Positions 10,627 through 20,397 of a DNA stretch of 64,000 nucleotides are shown here, in pieces (within the stretch, counting starts at the first letter, position 1; every line of letters starts with the position of its first letter). The notes beneath the pieces were generated by a model. The model was not told the origin of the DNA and made no database searches. It saw only the letters and a program-made list of their open reading frames with translations. Origin of the DNA: Phialocephala subalpina (taxonomy: Eukaryota > Ascomycota > Leotiomycetes > Helotiales > Mollisiaceae); the NCBI GenBank assembly GCA_900073065.1, contig FJOG01000069.1:62001-126000 (forward strand). Direction: 5' to 3'. The translations under genes were made by a program, and so were the position numbers.

Positions 10627-13600
10627 ATGGTTCTCACCGTCCTCTATCCTCCCGTTGGAGTCGACGCAGCCTTAGCGCCGACTGTCGAGTAAGTATGACC
10701 ACGCCAGCTGCCACCATCTGCCATTCTATGCCACCCATAAGCTGACTCCTTCGTTTCGCAGTATCGTTATTATCCATGGTCTCAACGGAGATGCGACTGA
10801 ATCCTGGACGAATCCTGAAACGAAGGCATTCTGGCCGAAAGATTTCCTCCCATGCGATATTCCCGAAGCGCGGGTGCTTACTTTTGGGTACAATGCCGAT
10901 GCTGCATTTGGCAATACAACGGCAGACATCGTGGATCATGCCAAAGACCTGCTTGGTAGTCTGGTCGATAAACGAGAAGAAGAGGACGAAAAGCTGCGAC
11001 CGATCATATTCATCGCTCACTCTCTCGGGGGTATTGTGGTGAAGCAAGTACGGAATAGCACTTAGATTCGGCATTGATCAAATTGCTAATGGATTTAGGC
11101 TCTGTTCTTAGCTCGGATCGAATCTCAATACTCTCCTATCTGCGAACATACCGTTGGGATCATCTTCTTTGGGACGCCACATCGTGGAAGTGATAAAGCA
11201 GCATACGGGAAGATTCTCGCAAATGTCGCTTCGACTGTGATACACAAGCCAAGCTCGAAACTTCTCAGCGCGTTGCAGAGCAACAGTGATACGCTGGCTC
11301 GACTTACGTCCGATTTCAGACATCAACTGCCACAATATCAGATTATCAGCTTCTATGAGACAAAGCCGTTGGGAATATTCAAAAAGGAGGTGAGCTTGCC
11401 AATTAGCCACGGTCTCTACACACTACTCACCGCCCTTTTAGATTGTTGAGAAACAGTCGGCGTTGTTGGACGTTTCTGGAGAAGACCAGATACCGGTTGA
11501 TGCGAACCATCGAGACATGTGTAAGTTTTCGGGACGGGATGATGGAGATTATGAGAAGCTTTTCAAGAGAATACGTAGGATTCTTAAGGCGAAGAGTGAT
11601 ATGAAGCAAAGTGTTAGCCGTACGTGATGACTACTCTTGAGGATGGCATTACTACTGTTGCTAAAACATTATTATAGACTTCTGCAATGAACACTACATA
11701 GTCCCGCACAATGTCAGTGCAGTATTCACCGGGCGGAATGACGTGTGTAAGCAGCTCCAGAAAAGCTGCCTATCTCCCAGAGCCTCCAAAATGCAACGCC
11801 GCTTTGTCCTGTACGGATTAGGGGGGTCTGGAAAGACCCAAGTCTCATTGAAGTTTGCACAGGACAATCAGGAGAGGTATTTGCCCAGCGCTTTCTAAGT
11901 ATACAAGCTAACGATATTTAGTTTCTGGGGCATATTCTGGATCGATTGCAGCACCAACCAGACAATCAAGCAAGGATTCTCAAAAATCGCTCAAAGATGC
12001 AAGATCGAAGATGAATTACAGTCGATTCGAACTTGGCTCTCAAATATCTCTGACCAGTGGCTTTTAATCTTTGACAACGCAGATGATCCCTTAATCGATA
12101 TCTCTCGCTACTTTCCTGTTGGCTCACGGGGAACCATTCTGATAACTACCCGTAATCCCGACTGCAAAGCTCACCAAACGGTTGGATCCTACGAATTTGC
12201 TGGAATGGGAGTTGAAGATGCCGCAGACCTGCTTCTCAAGACTATCGGGATGGACGATCTAGAGACGTCCCGAGGAACGGCTAGGAACATCGTGACAACA
12301 CTGGGAAGCCTAGCTTTGGCAATTGTTCAAGCTGGTGCTGCCATTAGACAAAAGTTTTGTCGGACAGAAGAGTACTGCGATATATATCAACTTCATCGAC
12401 GAGAGCTATTAAAGCGCGCACCTATCCAAGCCAGCTCTGATTACAAGTTCACTGTTTATACAACTTGGAAAATCTCCGTTGATATGATTCAAGAAATGAA
12501 CACTGATGTTGCGAATCATGCGCTTGATCTGCTCCGGCTCTTCTCTTTCATGCACTTTGACGGGATTTCTGAAGAAATCTTTAGACAGGCTTGGGAAAAC
12601 GCGAAGAGTGAGCCAAGTTCAGACTGGACAGCCTCAAATCGAGTCGGTTGGCTTCACAAAGATGCCTCTTCTGAATGGAACCCTTTCCTTATCAGAGATC
12701 CGGCGATTCTGCTTCATTCTTTCTCTCTGATAAAGATTGACGGTTCGAATAACAATATCTCAATGCACCCACTCGTTCATACTTGGGCTCGAGACAGTTT
12801 AAATGAAGCAGAGGAAAGGAAATGGTTAGTTACAACGGCCTCGATCTTAGCAGCCTCTGTGTCTTGGGGAAATGGTATTTTTGATTATCGTTTCAGAAGA
12901 TCATTAGTGTCTCATGTTGTAACCTGTCTAAAATCCTTTAGTATAGAGATTTTATTTGCTGTTGGCAGCGGCGAGGAAGAACGGCTCGCGGTGGCTCGCA
13001 AGTTCAGTAAAGTTTTTGTCGAAAATGGCCAATGGCAGGAGGCTCTGAAGCTTGATGAGAAAGTGCTCGAAGCGAGGAAGAGAACGCTAGGTGAAGAACA
13101 CCCTAATACTCTTATATCGATGAGCAACCTTGCGAGCAGCTATAGCAACCTCGGTCGGCCACAAGACGCTATACAGCTTGAAGAAAAAGTAGTCGAAGCG
13201 AGTAAAAGAACGCTAGGCGAGGAACACCTTAGTACTCTTTTATCGATGAGCAACCTTGCGAGTAGCTATAGCGACCTCGGTCGGCAGCAAGAAGCAGTAG
13301 AGCTTAAGGAGAAAGTACTCGAGGCGAAAAAGAGAAGGCTAGGCGAGGAACACTTTGATACCCTCCTTTCGATGAGCAACCTTGCGTGCAGCTATAGCGC
13401 CCTCGGTCGGCAGCAAGAAGCAGTAGAGCTTGAGGAGAAGGTACTCGAAGCGAAGAAGAGAACGTTAGGCGAGGAACACCTTGACACTCTTATTTCGATG
13501 GGCAACCTTGCGTGCAGCTATAGCGACCTCGGTCGGCTACAAGACGCTATAGAGCTTAAAGAGAGAGTACTCGAAGCGATGAAGAGAACGTTAGGCGAAG

Positions 13601-14409
13601 AACACTTTGACACTCTTATTTCGATGGGCAACCTTGCGCGCAGCTATAGTGACCTTGGTCGACTACAAGACGCTATACAGCTTGAAGAGAAAGTGCTCGA
13701 AGCGAAGAAGAGAACACTAAGCGAGGAACACCCTTCTACCCTCCTTTCGATGGGCAACCTTGCGCGTAGCTATAGTGACCTTGGTCGACTACAAGACGCT
13801 ATACAGCTTGAAGAGAAAGTACTCGAAGCGAAGAAGAGAACGCTAGGCGAGGAACACCCTTCTACCCTCCTTTCGATGGGCAACCTTGCGAGTAGCTATA
13901 GCGACCTTAGTCGGCCACAAGACGCTGTGACGCTTGAGGAGAAAGTGCTCGAAGCAAAGAAGAGAACGCTAGGCGAGGAACACCCTGATACTCTTATATC
14001 AATGGGCAACCTTGCGAGTAGCTATAGCGACCTCGGTCGGCCACAAGACGCTGTGACGCTTGAGGAGAAAGTGCTCGAAGCAAGGAAGAGAACGCTAAGC
14101 GAGGAACACCCTGATACTCTTATATCGATGGGCAACCTTGCGAGTAGCTATAGCGACCTCGGTCGGCCACAAGACGCTATAAAACTTGAAGAGAAAGTGC
14201 TCGAAGCGAGGAAGAGAACGCTAGGCGAGGAACACCCTCACACTCTTCTGTCGATAAACAACCTCGAGGTCTACCTTACCAATTTATCTAAGCAGACTCA
14301 CCTTCAAAATTTTGCCCTTCCTCCAGCCTTACACCCTGAACAGCAAGTGGAAGGGAAAACAAGAAGTCATTGGAGCTTGAGGTCTTGGATCAAAAGGAGT
14401 CATCGATGA
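10627..14409 (+). CDS. NLR with alpha/beta-hydrolase, NB-ARC and TPR domains
   Basis: Exons are 10627-10688, 10762-11047, 11099-11389, 11442-11619, 11678-11876 and 11922-14409, giving 1167 aa; all phases agree. Residues 1-260 are a lipase/esterase-like alpha/beta hydrolase (IIHGLNGD; nucleophile motif AHSLGG with Ser108; FFGTPHRG). The NB-ARC ATPase follows, with P-loop GLGGSGKT near residue 319, Walker B WLLIFDNADD and the ILITTRNP sensor. About ten kinesin-light-chain-type TPRs of 42 residues run from residue 716. The layout corresponds to fungal SesB-type patatin/hydrolase NLRs, which are thought to execute incompatibility through the N-terminal enzyme after ligand sensing by the repeats. 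The hydrolase substrate is unknown. The near-identical repeats suggest fast-evolving specificity. Confidence 0.9.
13051..14310 (+). repeat. Ten 126-bp TPR-coding tandem units
   Basis: Starts fall every 126 bp from 13051. Units 1-9 are complete and highly similar (EEKVLEA.KRTLGEEH core); the tenth diverges after its midpoint. Differences concentrate at a few codons (after EEH, and before and after LGR), as in repeats under diversifying selection and concerted evolution. Confidence 0.92.
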
Positions 14410-15099
14410 AATGAGCAGGATGTCAAATTTGGAGGAATGATCTTAGTGGGCAGTACTGGACGTGAGTGCACACCAGACGATGTCCTATCAGACTTTAATT
14501 AATTATTTCTAGATTTCCGCCCTTTAATCCACTACCCTCATACTTGTTCGACCGCTCACAGCCCTCGCTTTCTGAGATTAGACTAGGCTATCCCCTTCAG
14601 CGAAAGCATTCACAGAGCCGCGGCCAGACTTGACTCCAAGACCGCACTCGCGTCCTCGAATGCGCTAGTTATACATCGATGCCTACATTGGTCCAAGTTT
14701 GAAGAAGATCTCTGTGTTGTTTAACAGTGAATCTAAATGTTTTCGAAGTATCGTCCTACACCATGGACGTAGTTGGGAGTGGGAAGGAAATGCAAAGCAG
14801 CTACTCGGCTTGTTCGTGAAGGAATCAGTGAATCACAAGGCTGAGATTCCGAGTCTTCGCGCTGTAATGGCCATAGTTGAGTCACCGGTGCCTTGAAGAT
14901 GGCGCCTACCTGAGCCTGCCTGGAAAGATCACTTTGGTTGTGTGCTGTTTTTTTGCAATGCGGCTCGTGTGGTCCGTGTCGCATGGATCTCGCGTCTGGA
15001 AGAAATCATCATCAGCATCAACTTAAAAGACAACACCGGCATACCTACACGCTCCATTTGGAGTTTTGACCGTCGTTTGCCTAGACCTTGCCTTTCTCT
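14410..15099. other. Intergenic between convergent genes
   Basis: It lies downstream of the NLR stop and downstream of the minus-strand chromodomain gene. No supported coding sequence was found. It should contain both 3' UTRs. Confidence 0.5.
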
Positions 15100-15627
15100 T
15101 CATCGTTCCTCAAAATTCACCAGGTCGAAGGCCGGCGCCATCCCACGAAATTCTTGCACCTTTCTCTGTCGCCAAATATCAAGTAGCGTCTTGTCTCTTA
15201 TATTCTGCAGCAGCTCCCACGTGGACTGGTCTTCGGTATAACCATCCCAAAGAACCAGGTAGTACGTTCTCCCATCTTCTTGCTTCTCTGCCAGTATACG
15301 ATCAACAGAATAAATGTTATCATCTGAGCTTTGACGGGAGACTGTATCCTCCCAGACTTCATCCTCACTCATCGTCTCGTCTCCTGTGGCAGAGTCAATG
15401 GACTCATAAGTGCTTGCCAATTCACCAAGCTCGCATTCCCAGTCTCCGCAGCCGTTGGTAACTCTTCAACCACTGGAGCCTCCCCTCCCGTCGGAACATG
15501 CCCTCCCGCTACAAAATCCGTCTCGGCCTCGGTTGCAGGTGCAGGATCGGGAACCTCGTTCAGACCCCCAAGAGACTTCCCCAGACCCACTGGGAATGTA
15601 ATGGTGGTGAAATATTGTATCTGCCAT
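15100..15627 (-). CDS. Small chromodomain protein, 5' structure unresolved
   Basis: The C-terminal 100 codons (15420 down to 15100) encode a chromodomain: a DNIYSVDRILAEK start, YYLVLWDGY core and STWE end. This is the aromatic-cage fold that reads methyl-lysine on histones. A good ATG lies at 15627 (MADTIFHHHYIPSG) in the same frame, but a TGA falls between. A second frame over about 15590-15430 looks coding (acidic, GLNEVPDPAPATEAE). Either a small intron arrangement I cannot define or two compensating frame breaks connect them. No integrase or reverse transcriptase lies nearby, so it does not look like a retrotransposon chromodomain, though that origin cannot be excluded. The neighbouring minus-strand genes also appear nuclear. 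Confidence 0.55.
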
Positions 15628-16167
15628 CGTTGAGACTATTGGTGAGCAAGAAAGAAGAAAGAAAAGAAGTTCTCCGCGTCGAGATGTTACGAAGGATTGA
15701 GGTAGAGCGTGTTTCAACGCGTACAAGGACAGCGAAACATGTGACAAGGCGAAAAGGCAGATCCACCTACTTGATAACAACCCGATGTCCCCGCTGGGAG
15801 AATTAACATTCGCATGAGCCGAGGATTGAAAAGACATCTATTGAAGAAGAGCTGAAGTACTCGTACAGATTGCTTCTTCATAAGACAACGATGATCTCTT
15901 GTCATGTGGAGCTCTCTTTATTCTCTTCCTCGCAGTAATCAACCATCCAGCTCTCCGCGTGTGTTGAATCTTCCCCAATTATCATCACTCTGACATGTAT
16001 ATCACAATTCCTCGTCATACTCAACCCTGCTTCGTGACCTCCCAAACACTTCATTTCCCCCAATATTCCAGACAAAATGTACTCCGTCAATGTTTGTTGC
16101 ATCACTGTTCTCGTTATAGCTCTCGTATGTTGTGTATGCTCGAGCAATCATATACTTGTTGATGACT
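15628..16167. other. Intergenic, no gene seen
   Basis: It lies between the chromodomain gene and the stop of the next minus-strand gene. Short frames only. Confidence 0.45.
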
Positions 16168-17571
16168 TCAATAGCCCTCCTCGTGCTTGACATACATGTC
16201 ATTCTCTGAGTTTGGTTCTCTTCCATGCTGGCCTCGAGGCGTCATTCCAGGTCTTCGGGGTGCTCGAGGCTTTCTTCGATGGTGACCGTCGTCGGTGTTG
16301 GCACCCTCGATACCCTCCTCGCGTTTGATGAAAGTGCCATCCTCCAACTTGATTCTCTTTCCAGAAGCACCAGGCTCATCCATCTTACCCATGACTCCTG
16401 CGGTCGCAACACCCTCCTCGCGCTTGATGTACGTGCCATCTTCCAACTTGATCTTCTTTCGAGGTTGTTCGGATCCACACGGAGATCCTTGGGCGGCACA
16501 ATTGTCCTTGCGTCCCTCCTTACGCTTGACGATGGCAGAGGGACTCGAGCGTTGCGAACTGGCTTGCCTGAGGCCTGGTCCTCCGATGTTCGTTGTATCC
16601 GTCTTGACCGTGCTTACATTGACAGAACTCGGTCCCATGATCGCCTCTAGGTCATCTCTTGCTGCCCCCATAATCAATTTCTTTGCGATTGATACAGCTT
16701 CGGCTACGGAATATTGCTCTGCGGCTAATTCATCAACAGAGTAGTCTGCGTATGTGAACAGATTCCTAGACCGCTGACGCTTGCCGGTGCCTGCTGCTTC
16801 AGCTGCTCGCCTCTGAGCAGACTTGAAGAGCTTGCTTTCCTCTAAAGGCAGCCTGTGGCTACCATCCCCACTCTTCCCAGACACGGCCGTCGGGTGTTGT
16901 GCCGGTTTGATCTGGCATCCTCCCCTATGTGAAAGGGTATAGCTGTCATGTTGTTGAGGTGTGATACGGGCATCGTTTGTCGGGAGCGTGTGATATGTGC
17001 TGAAGCATCCGCCATAGTTAAGTGGTCGTTTGCAGCAGGCCCAAAAGAACCCGGAGGCGAAGCGGGGGTCAGACATAAGGCTCTCGGGTTTGCCCCAGGT
17101 GTTTTCATCGTGACCGGCCCAGACTGCAGCAGTTCTGTCGATGGTCTTACGGCGGCCTAGAAACTGTTAACAATAATGCTTACACGAATGGAGGGATGTC
17201 TTGCTTTGGTGGTAGCGACACGAGTCTTTCCTATTTGATCCGATACGGAAGGACATGTCGCAGTTCTGGCATTGGAAGACTGTCCCGCTTAAAGGGTTCA
17301 GCACATCCTCGTCGTCCTCCCACTTGACTCCGTCGCTTCGACTGTCCTCTGGCCTCAGTGGTTCACTTTTACCTATAAAGCCATTGCGTCCCTCGCCGGT
17401 AGCAGTTTGCGCGTAATGCGTTGCAGAGTTTCCTCCACGACTCAAAAGCATTCTCTCGACGAAGGATCTTGACTGTGGATTGCTGGCGCATAGATCGAGG
17501 ACGATATTCTGCAGCCTGTAAGGATCTGCATCTCTGATGGCTTGACGCAAGGCTAAGACTGAGCTTGCCAT
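16168..17571 (-). CDS. Cys/His-rich putative zinc-binding protein with tandem SUMO-consensus repeats
   Basis: Exons are 17571-17186 and 17134-16168 (51-bp intron; the alternative 27-bp intron is too short), giving 450 aa. The N-terminal helix (LRQAIRDADPYRLQNIVLDL) matches the second gene in this cluster. Residues 101-163 form a Cys/His module: CQNC, CRYH, WAGHDE and GFFWACC, a pattern seen in many uncharacterised filamentous-fungal proteins and likely to bind zinc. The C-terminal third is low-complexity and holds two copies of KIKLEDGT.IKREEG. Five or more psi-K-x-E sumoylation consensus sites are present (VKWE 82-85, IKLE 357 and 390, IKRE 365 and 398, VKHE 444). A nuclear location is suggested by the basic stretches. 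Function is unknown. The cluster of SUMO motifs is the notable feature. Confidence 0.72.
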
Positions 17572-17906
17572 GGTGGTGTCTTGGCCGAGAGGGGCGAGTT
17601 GTCGTGAATTGTTTGAAGCGATGCGCGAGAAGCGTTGACATCGATATGCCTCTTGCGCAGAGGCGGTCGTTGACTCGATCTACCTGGGGTTGAGTCGGAC
17701 TCAAGGTTGGTAAATATTTGGGAAAGTTGAGGCTGAAGGGAGACGCGACTCGACGCGAGGTCGGAAAGGCGAGCAAGGCTCATGTAATTGAAGAGGGTGA
17801 ATGTCTGTCAACTTAGCGAAATGTCTTCTTAATTTCGTCATCTCTCAACGCCCATTCCGAGCAAAGCCTAAAGACCTACGGCCTAGAAAGCCTGGAACAT
17901 CAGAAC
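17572..17906. other. Short intergenic spacer
   Basis: It lies between two same-strand paralogues and should contain the promoter of the gene starting at 17571. No coding signal of its own. Confidence 0.5.
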
Positions 17907-19473
17907 TTAAGACTTGTGCTTCTTCGTCGAGTGAATAGAAGGATCTACCACGTGTTGATTGTACGTGCAGTTCTCTACATTTCCATTTTCGCCGCAACAC
18001 GGCCAAATGAATCCTTCTGCATATCCGGGGTCGTCTTTTAGATCTTCTGGTCTGCCGTATCTATCCTCGTCATGATACAGCCACGGAACCCAGTCTTCAT
18101 CAACTTCTTGCTCTTCCATATGCATGGTACAATCCCCAACTTTATTTGTGGTCGTGTCGAAGTCGTCGCCGCAATTCTCGCAGATTGCAATCTGGGAGGC
18201 TCTTCAAGTTCAACGTTTGCTTCTGTCGCTTTCCGCTTCCTCGTCGAAGCTGGCTCGCCGTCTTGTAGCTCGAGATTCGATGAAGTTTCTGGCAGGAAGC
18301 CCGAAACCTGCATTACCGCGGTGCAGAGCATTGCATAGCAGAGGGCGATTCGACAGAAGGACGCCAGCCTTCAGGCACCTTACGTTTGCTGATTTGGCAC
18401 CCCATATTTGCAATTGGCTCTTCGCAGCATGCCCACATGAATCCAGACTGATATTGCGGGTTGTTCTCAAAGCTCTCATATGTCCCATGGCAATCTTCGT
18501 CGTGGTCGGCCCAGATTCTGCTTCTTCGTTGACTATTTTCTGCCAGTCTGTGCCTTGTTAGATTTTGTTGTGTATGCAGAAAGGGAAGGATGCTTTACCT
18601 TCATACCAAACACATGTGCCGTCGATGTTGGCGTTTGGATTGAACGCCATGCTACAATTCTCGCAAACCGGGAAGTTGTAGTTCTCTGAAGAAAGCCAGA
18701 TGGCGGAATCCTCGGCGTTCTCGAAATTTTCTCTATTGTGTACATCTTCGTCCTCGTTATTGCTGGCCTCATTTCCATCGTGTTGAGCATTCTTAGAGCA
18801 CTCCCGGTCGTTGGTAAAGATAATGCTTCCTTCCTCAGAGGAAGAATCTGCATATTGCAGTACCACTTCCTCCACTAGTGGTAAAGGCCGGTCCTCGACA
18901 AGGTATCTTGACACTGCATTTAATTTGCACAACGCTATTAGGATACCGCGCAACTTCTCGGGCTCAGCGATATTGATCGCCTGGTACAATTCTGTACCGA
19001 GGGGCTCTCTCGGGGCTTCTAGGTCGGTGACAATGGCGTTGTTCTCGATAGCATTAAGTGGTGTTCGAGGTGAGGTTTGTGTCGCAGCATCCTTTGTGGT
19101 TTCCGTGCTTTGTCGGGGTGGTGTTCGACGTGAGGTCTGTAGTACAGCGTCTTTTGTGGCTCTTTCAGTTGGTCGAGGCGGTCGAGGCGGTGTCTGAAGC
19201 GGATTGTGATTTGCAGCATCCCTGGCGGCTCTCTGATACGCTCCAGGTGCCCATGGTGGAAAGTCTGGCATGGGACCTATGGGAATGTCGATACGAAATT
19301 TTCGATATGGGTACTAGTCATATGAAATTATATGAAATTCGTTCTCGAAACCACCAAGGTCCCTCACCATCGAGGACCTTGTACAACACGCTACGTATCT
19401 GATCAGAATCGTACCCGCTACTCACGTCGGCTGAACCCCAGCTTGTGTCTTCTCCTGAATCCCATCCTGCCAT
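17907..19473 (-). CDS. Paralogous Cys/His-rich protein with two copies of the module
   Basis: Proposed exons are 19473-19368, 19276-18599, 18539-18317 and 18201-17907, giving 433 aa with all phases consistent. The N-terminal exon (MAGWDSGEDTSWGS) joins through a GTGAGG donor. The helix LYQAINIAEPEKLRGILIALC matches the neighbour at 16168-17571. Module 1 reads CENC, CVWY, IWADHDEDCHG and GFMWACC. Module 2 reads CENC, CTMH, YHDEDRYG and GFIWPCC. The third intron (18316-18202, donor GTAATG) is the weakest call. The intronic sequence in another frame looks protein-like (ASTRKRKATEANVELEE), so a frameshift between the modules is an alternative. The protein is probably nuclear or cytoplasmic and zinc-binding, with unknown role. 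The pair arose by tandem duplication. Confidence 0.65.
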
Positions 19474-20097
19474 GGTCGTTGATGGAAGCTGTGTGCTGTG
19501 TGCTGTGCTCGTGGACTTCAATTGGGGTTGACTTGTCGAGTTTCCAGAGGGAGACGCGACTTGATGTGACGCGTGCAGGGGTACATGAAAAGAGAGAGGC
19601 GCTGTCGTGTGATAGATGAAATGACTGCCAACTGATGACCTCTCTTCATCGCTCATCTCATCTCATTGTTTAGAATCCAGAGCACCTTGAGGATTGAACA
19701 TTGTTCTGCTCGTCCAAGAATCCCCTCCAAGGCTCCCCATCCTCGTGGCCGACTCATCGGCCAACTCGTGACAGAATAGTTCGCCAAGGAGCCATCTTCA
19801 GTACTTCCGGGACTTGGACCCCGGTTCATTGTCGTCAATTCAGCAGAGCACATTGAAGATAGATGTAGGAGCGGAAGAGCGTGGTCATTCTGCTCTGATC
19901 AATGTTCGTCCGAAGTTCGATGTCGTTGAAGAGGTCAATGGTTGCACACCCGCAAGATCGTGTTATTCGCACCCTTGACCCACAACTGCTATCACCACCA
20001 ATCATCTCCGCCGTTCAGCCTTATCCACATGGCAATTCCCAATCCGGCAAGCGCTTGAATGACCTCAACCTCAGCAGCTGCAGCTCCCCCGTGACCC
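19474..20097. other. Divergent intergenic region
   Basis: It lies between the minus-strand Cys/His-rich gene and the plus-strand glutamyltransferase locus, so it probably carries both promoters. No supported gene. Confidence 0.5.
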
Positions 20098-20339
20098 ATG
20101 ACCATGAATCGTCTCGAGATCAAACTTCGCGCCCAAATCCTTCGAGCTCAAACTGTGCATCAGTGCCTTCGACACTTCCCACGAACCTCACACCTCTTCA
20201 TAAAAGCTTCCCGTGCATACCAGACTCGACTGCGGACCCCCACCTTTCAACGTAAAGACTGGCTTGACGATTTAATCTGGTTCTCCTGGCCTTTCATCTT
20301 TGCGGATTGGAAAGGTGCGAGGAGAATCATTGTAGATGG
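20098..20339 (+). CDS. Possible 5' exon of the glutamyltransferase gene, or a separate small gene
   Basis: ATGs at 20098 and 20104 open an 80-codon frame that is basic then aromatic (DDLIWFSWPFIFADW) and ends at a perfect GTAAGT donor (20340). Joined to the acceptor at 20397 it runs in frame into the glutamyltransferase, which otherwise lacks an ATG. Joined to the acceptor at 20384 it ends after 16 more codons at a TAG (20434-20436), making a protein of about 96 aa. Both splices keep phase. I cannot decide between a membrane-anchored N-terminal extension of the enzyme and an overlapping small gene. Confidence 0.4.
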
Positions 20340-20397
20340 GTAAGTGGGTTTAGATGTTTTGAGAAGTGGTTCTGACCTTATCAGGTTCGATTGCAAG

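Noticed and set aside
17157..17183. 27-bp intron (GTAAGC...CTAG) in the Cys/His-rich gene
   Set aside because: Frame-compatible but shorter than plausible fungal introns; the 51-bp intron 17185-17135 also restores frame with a normal length.
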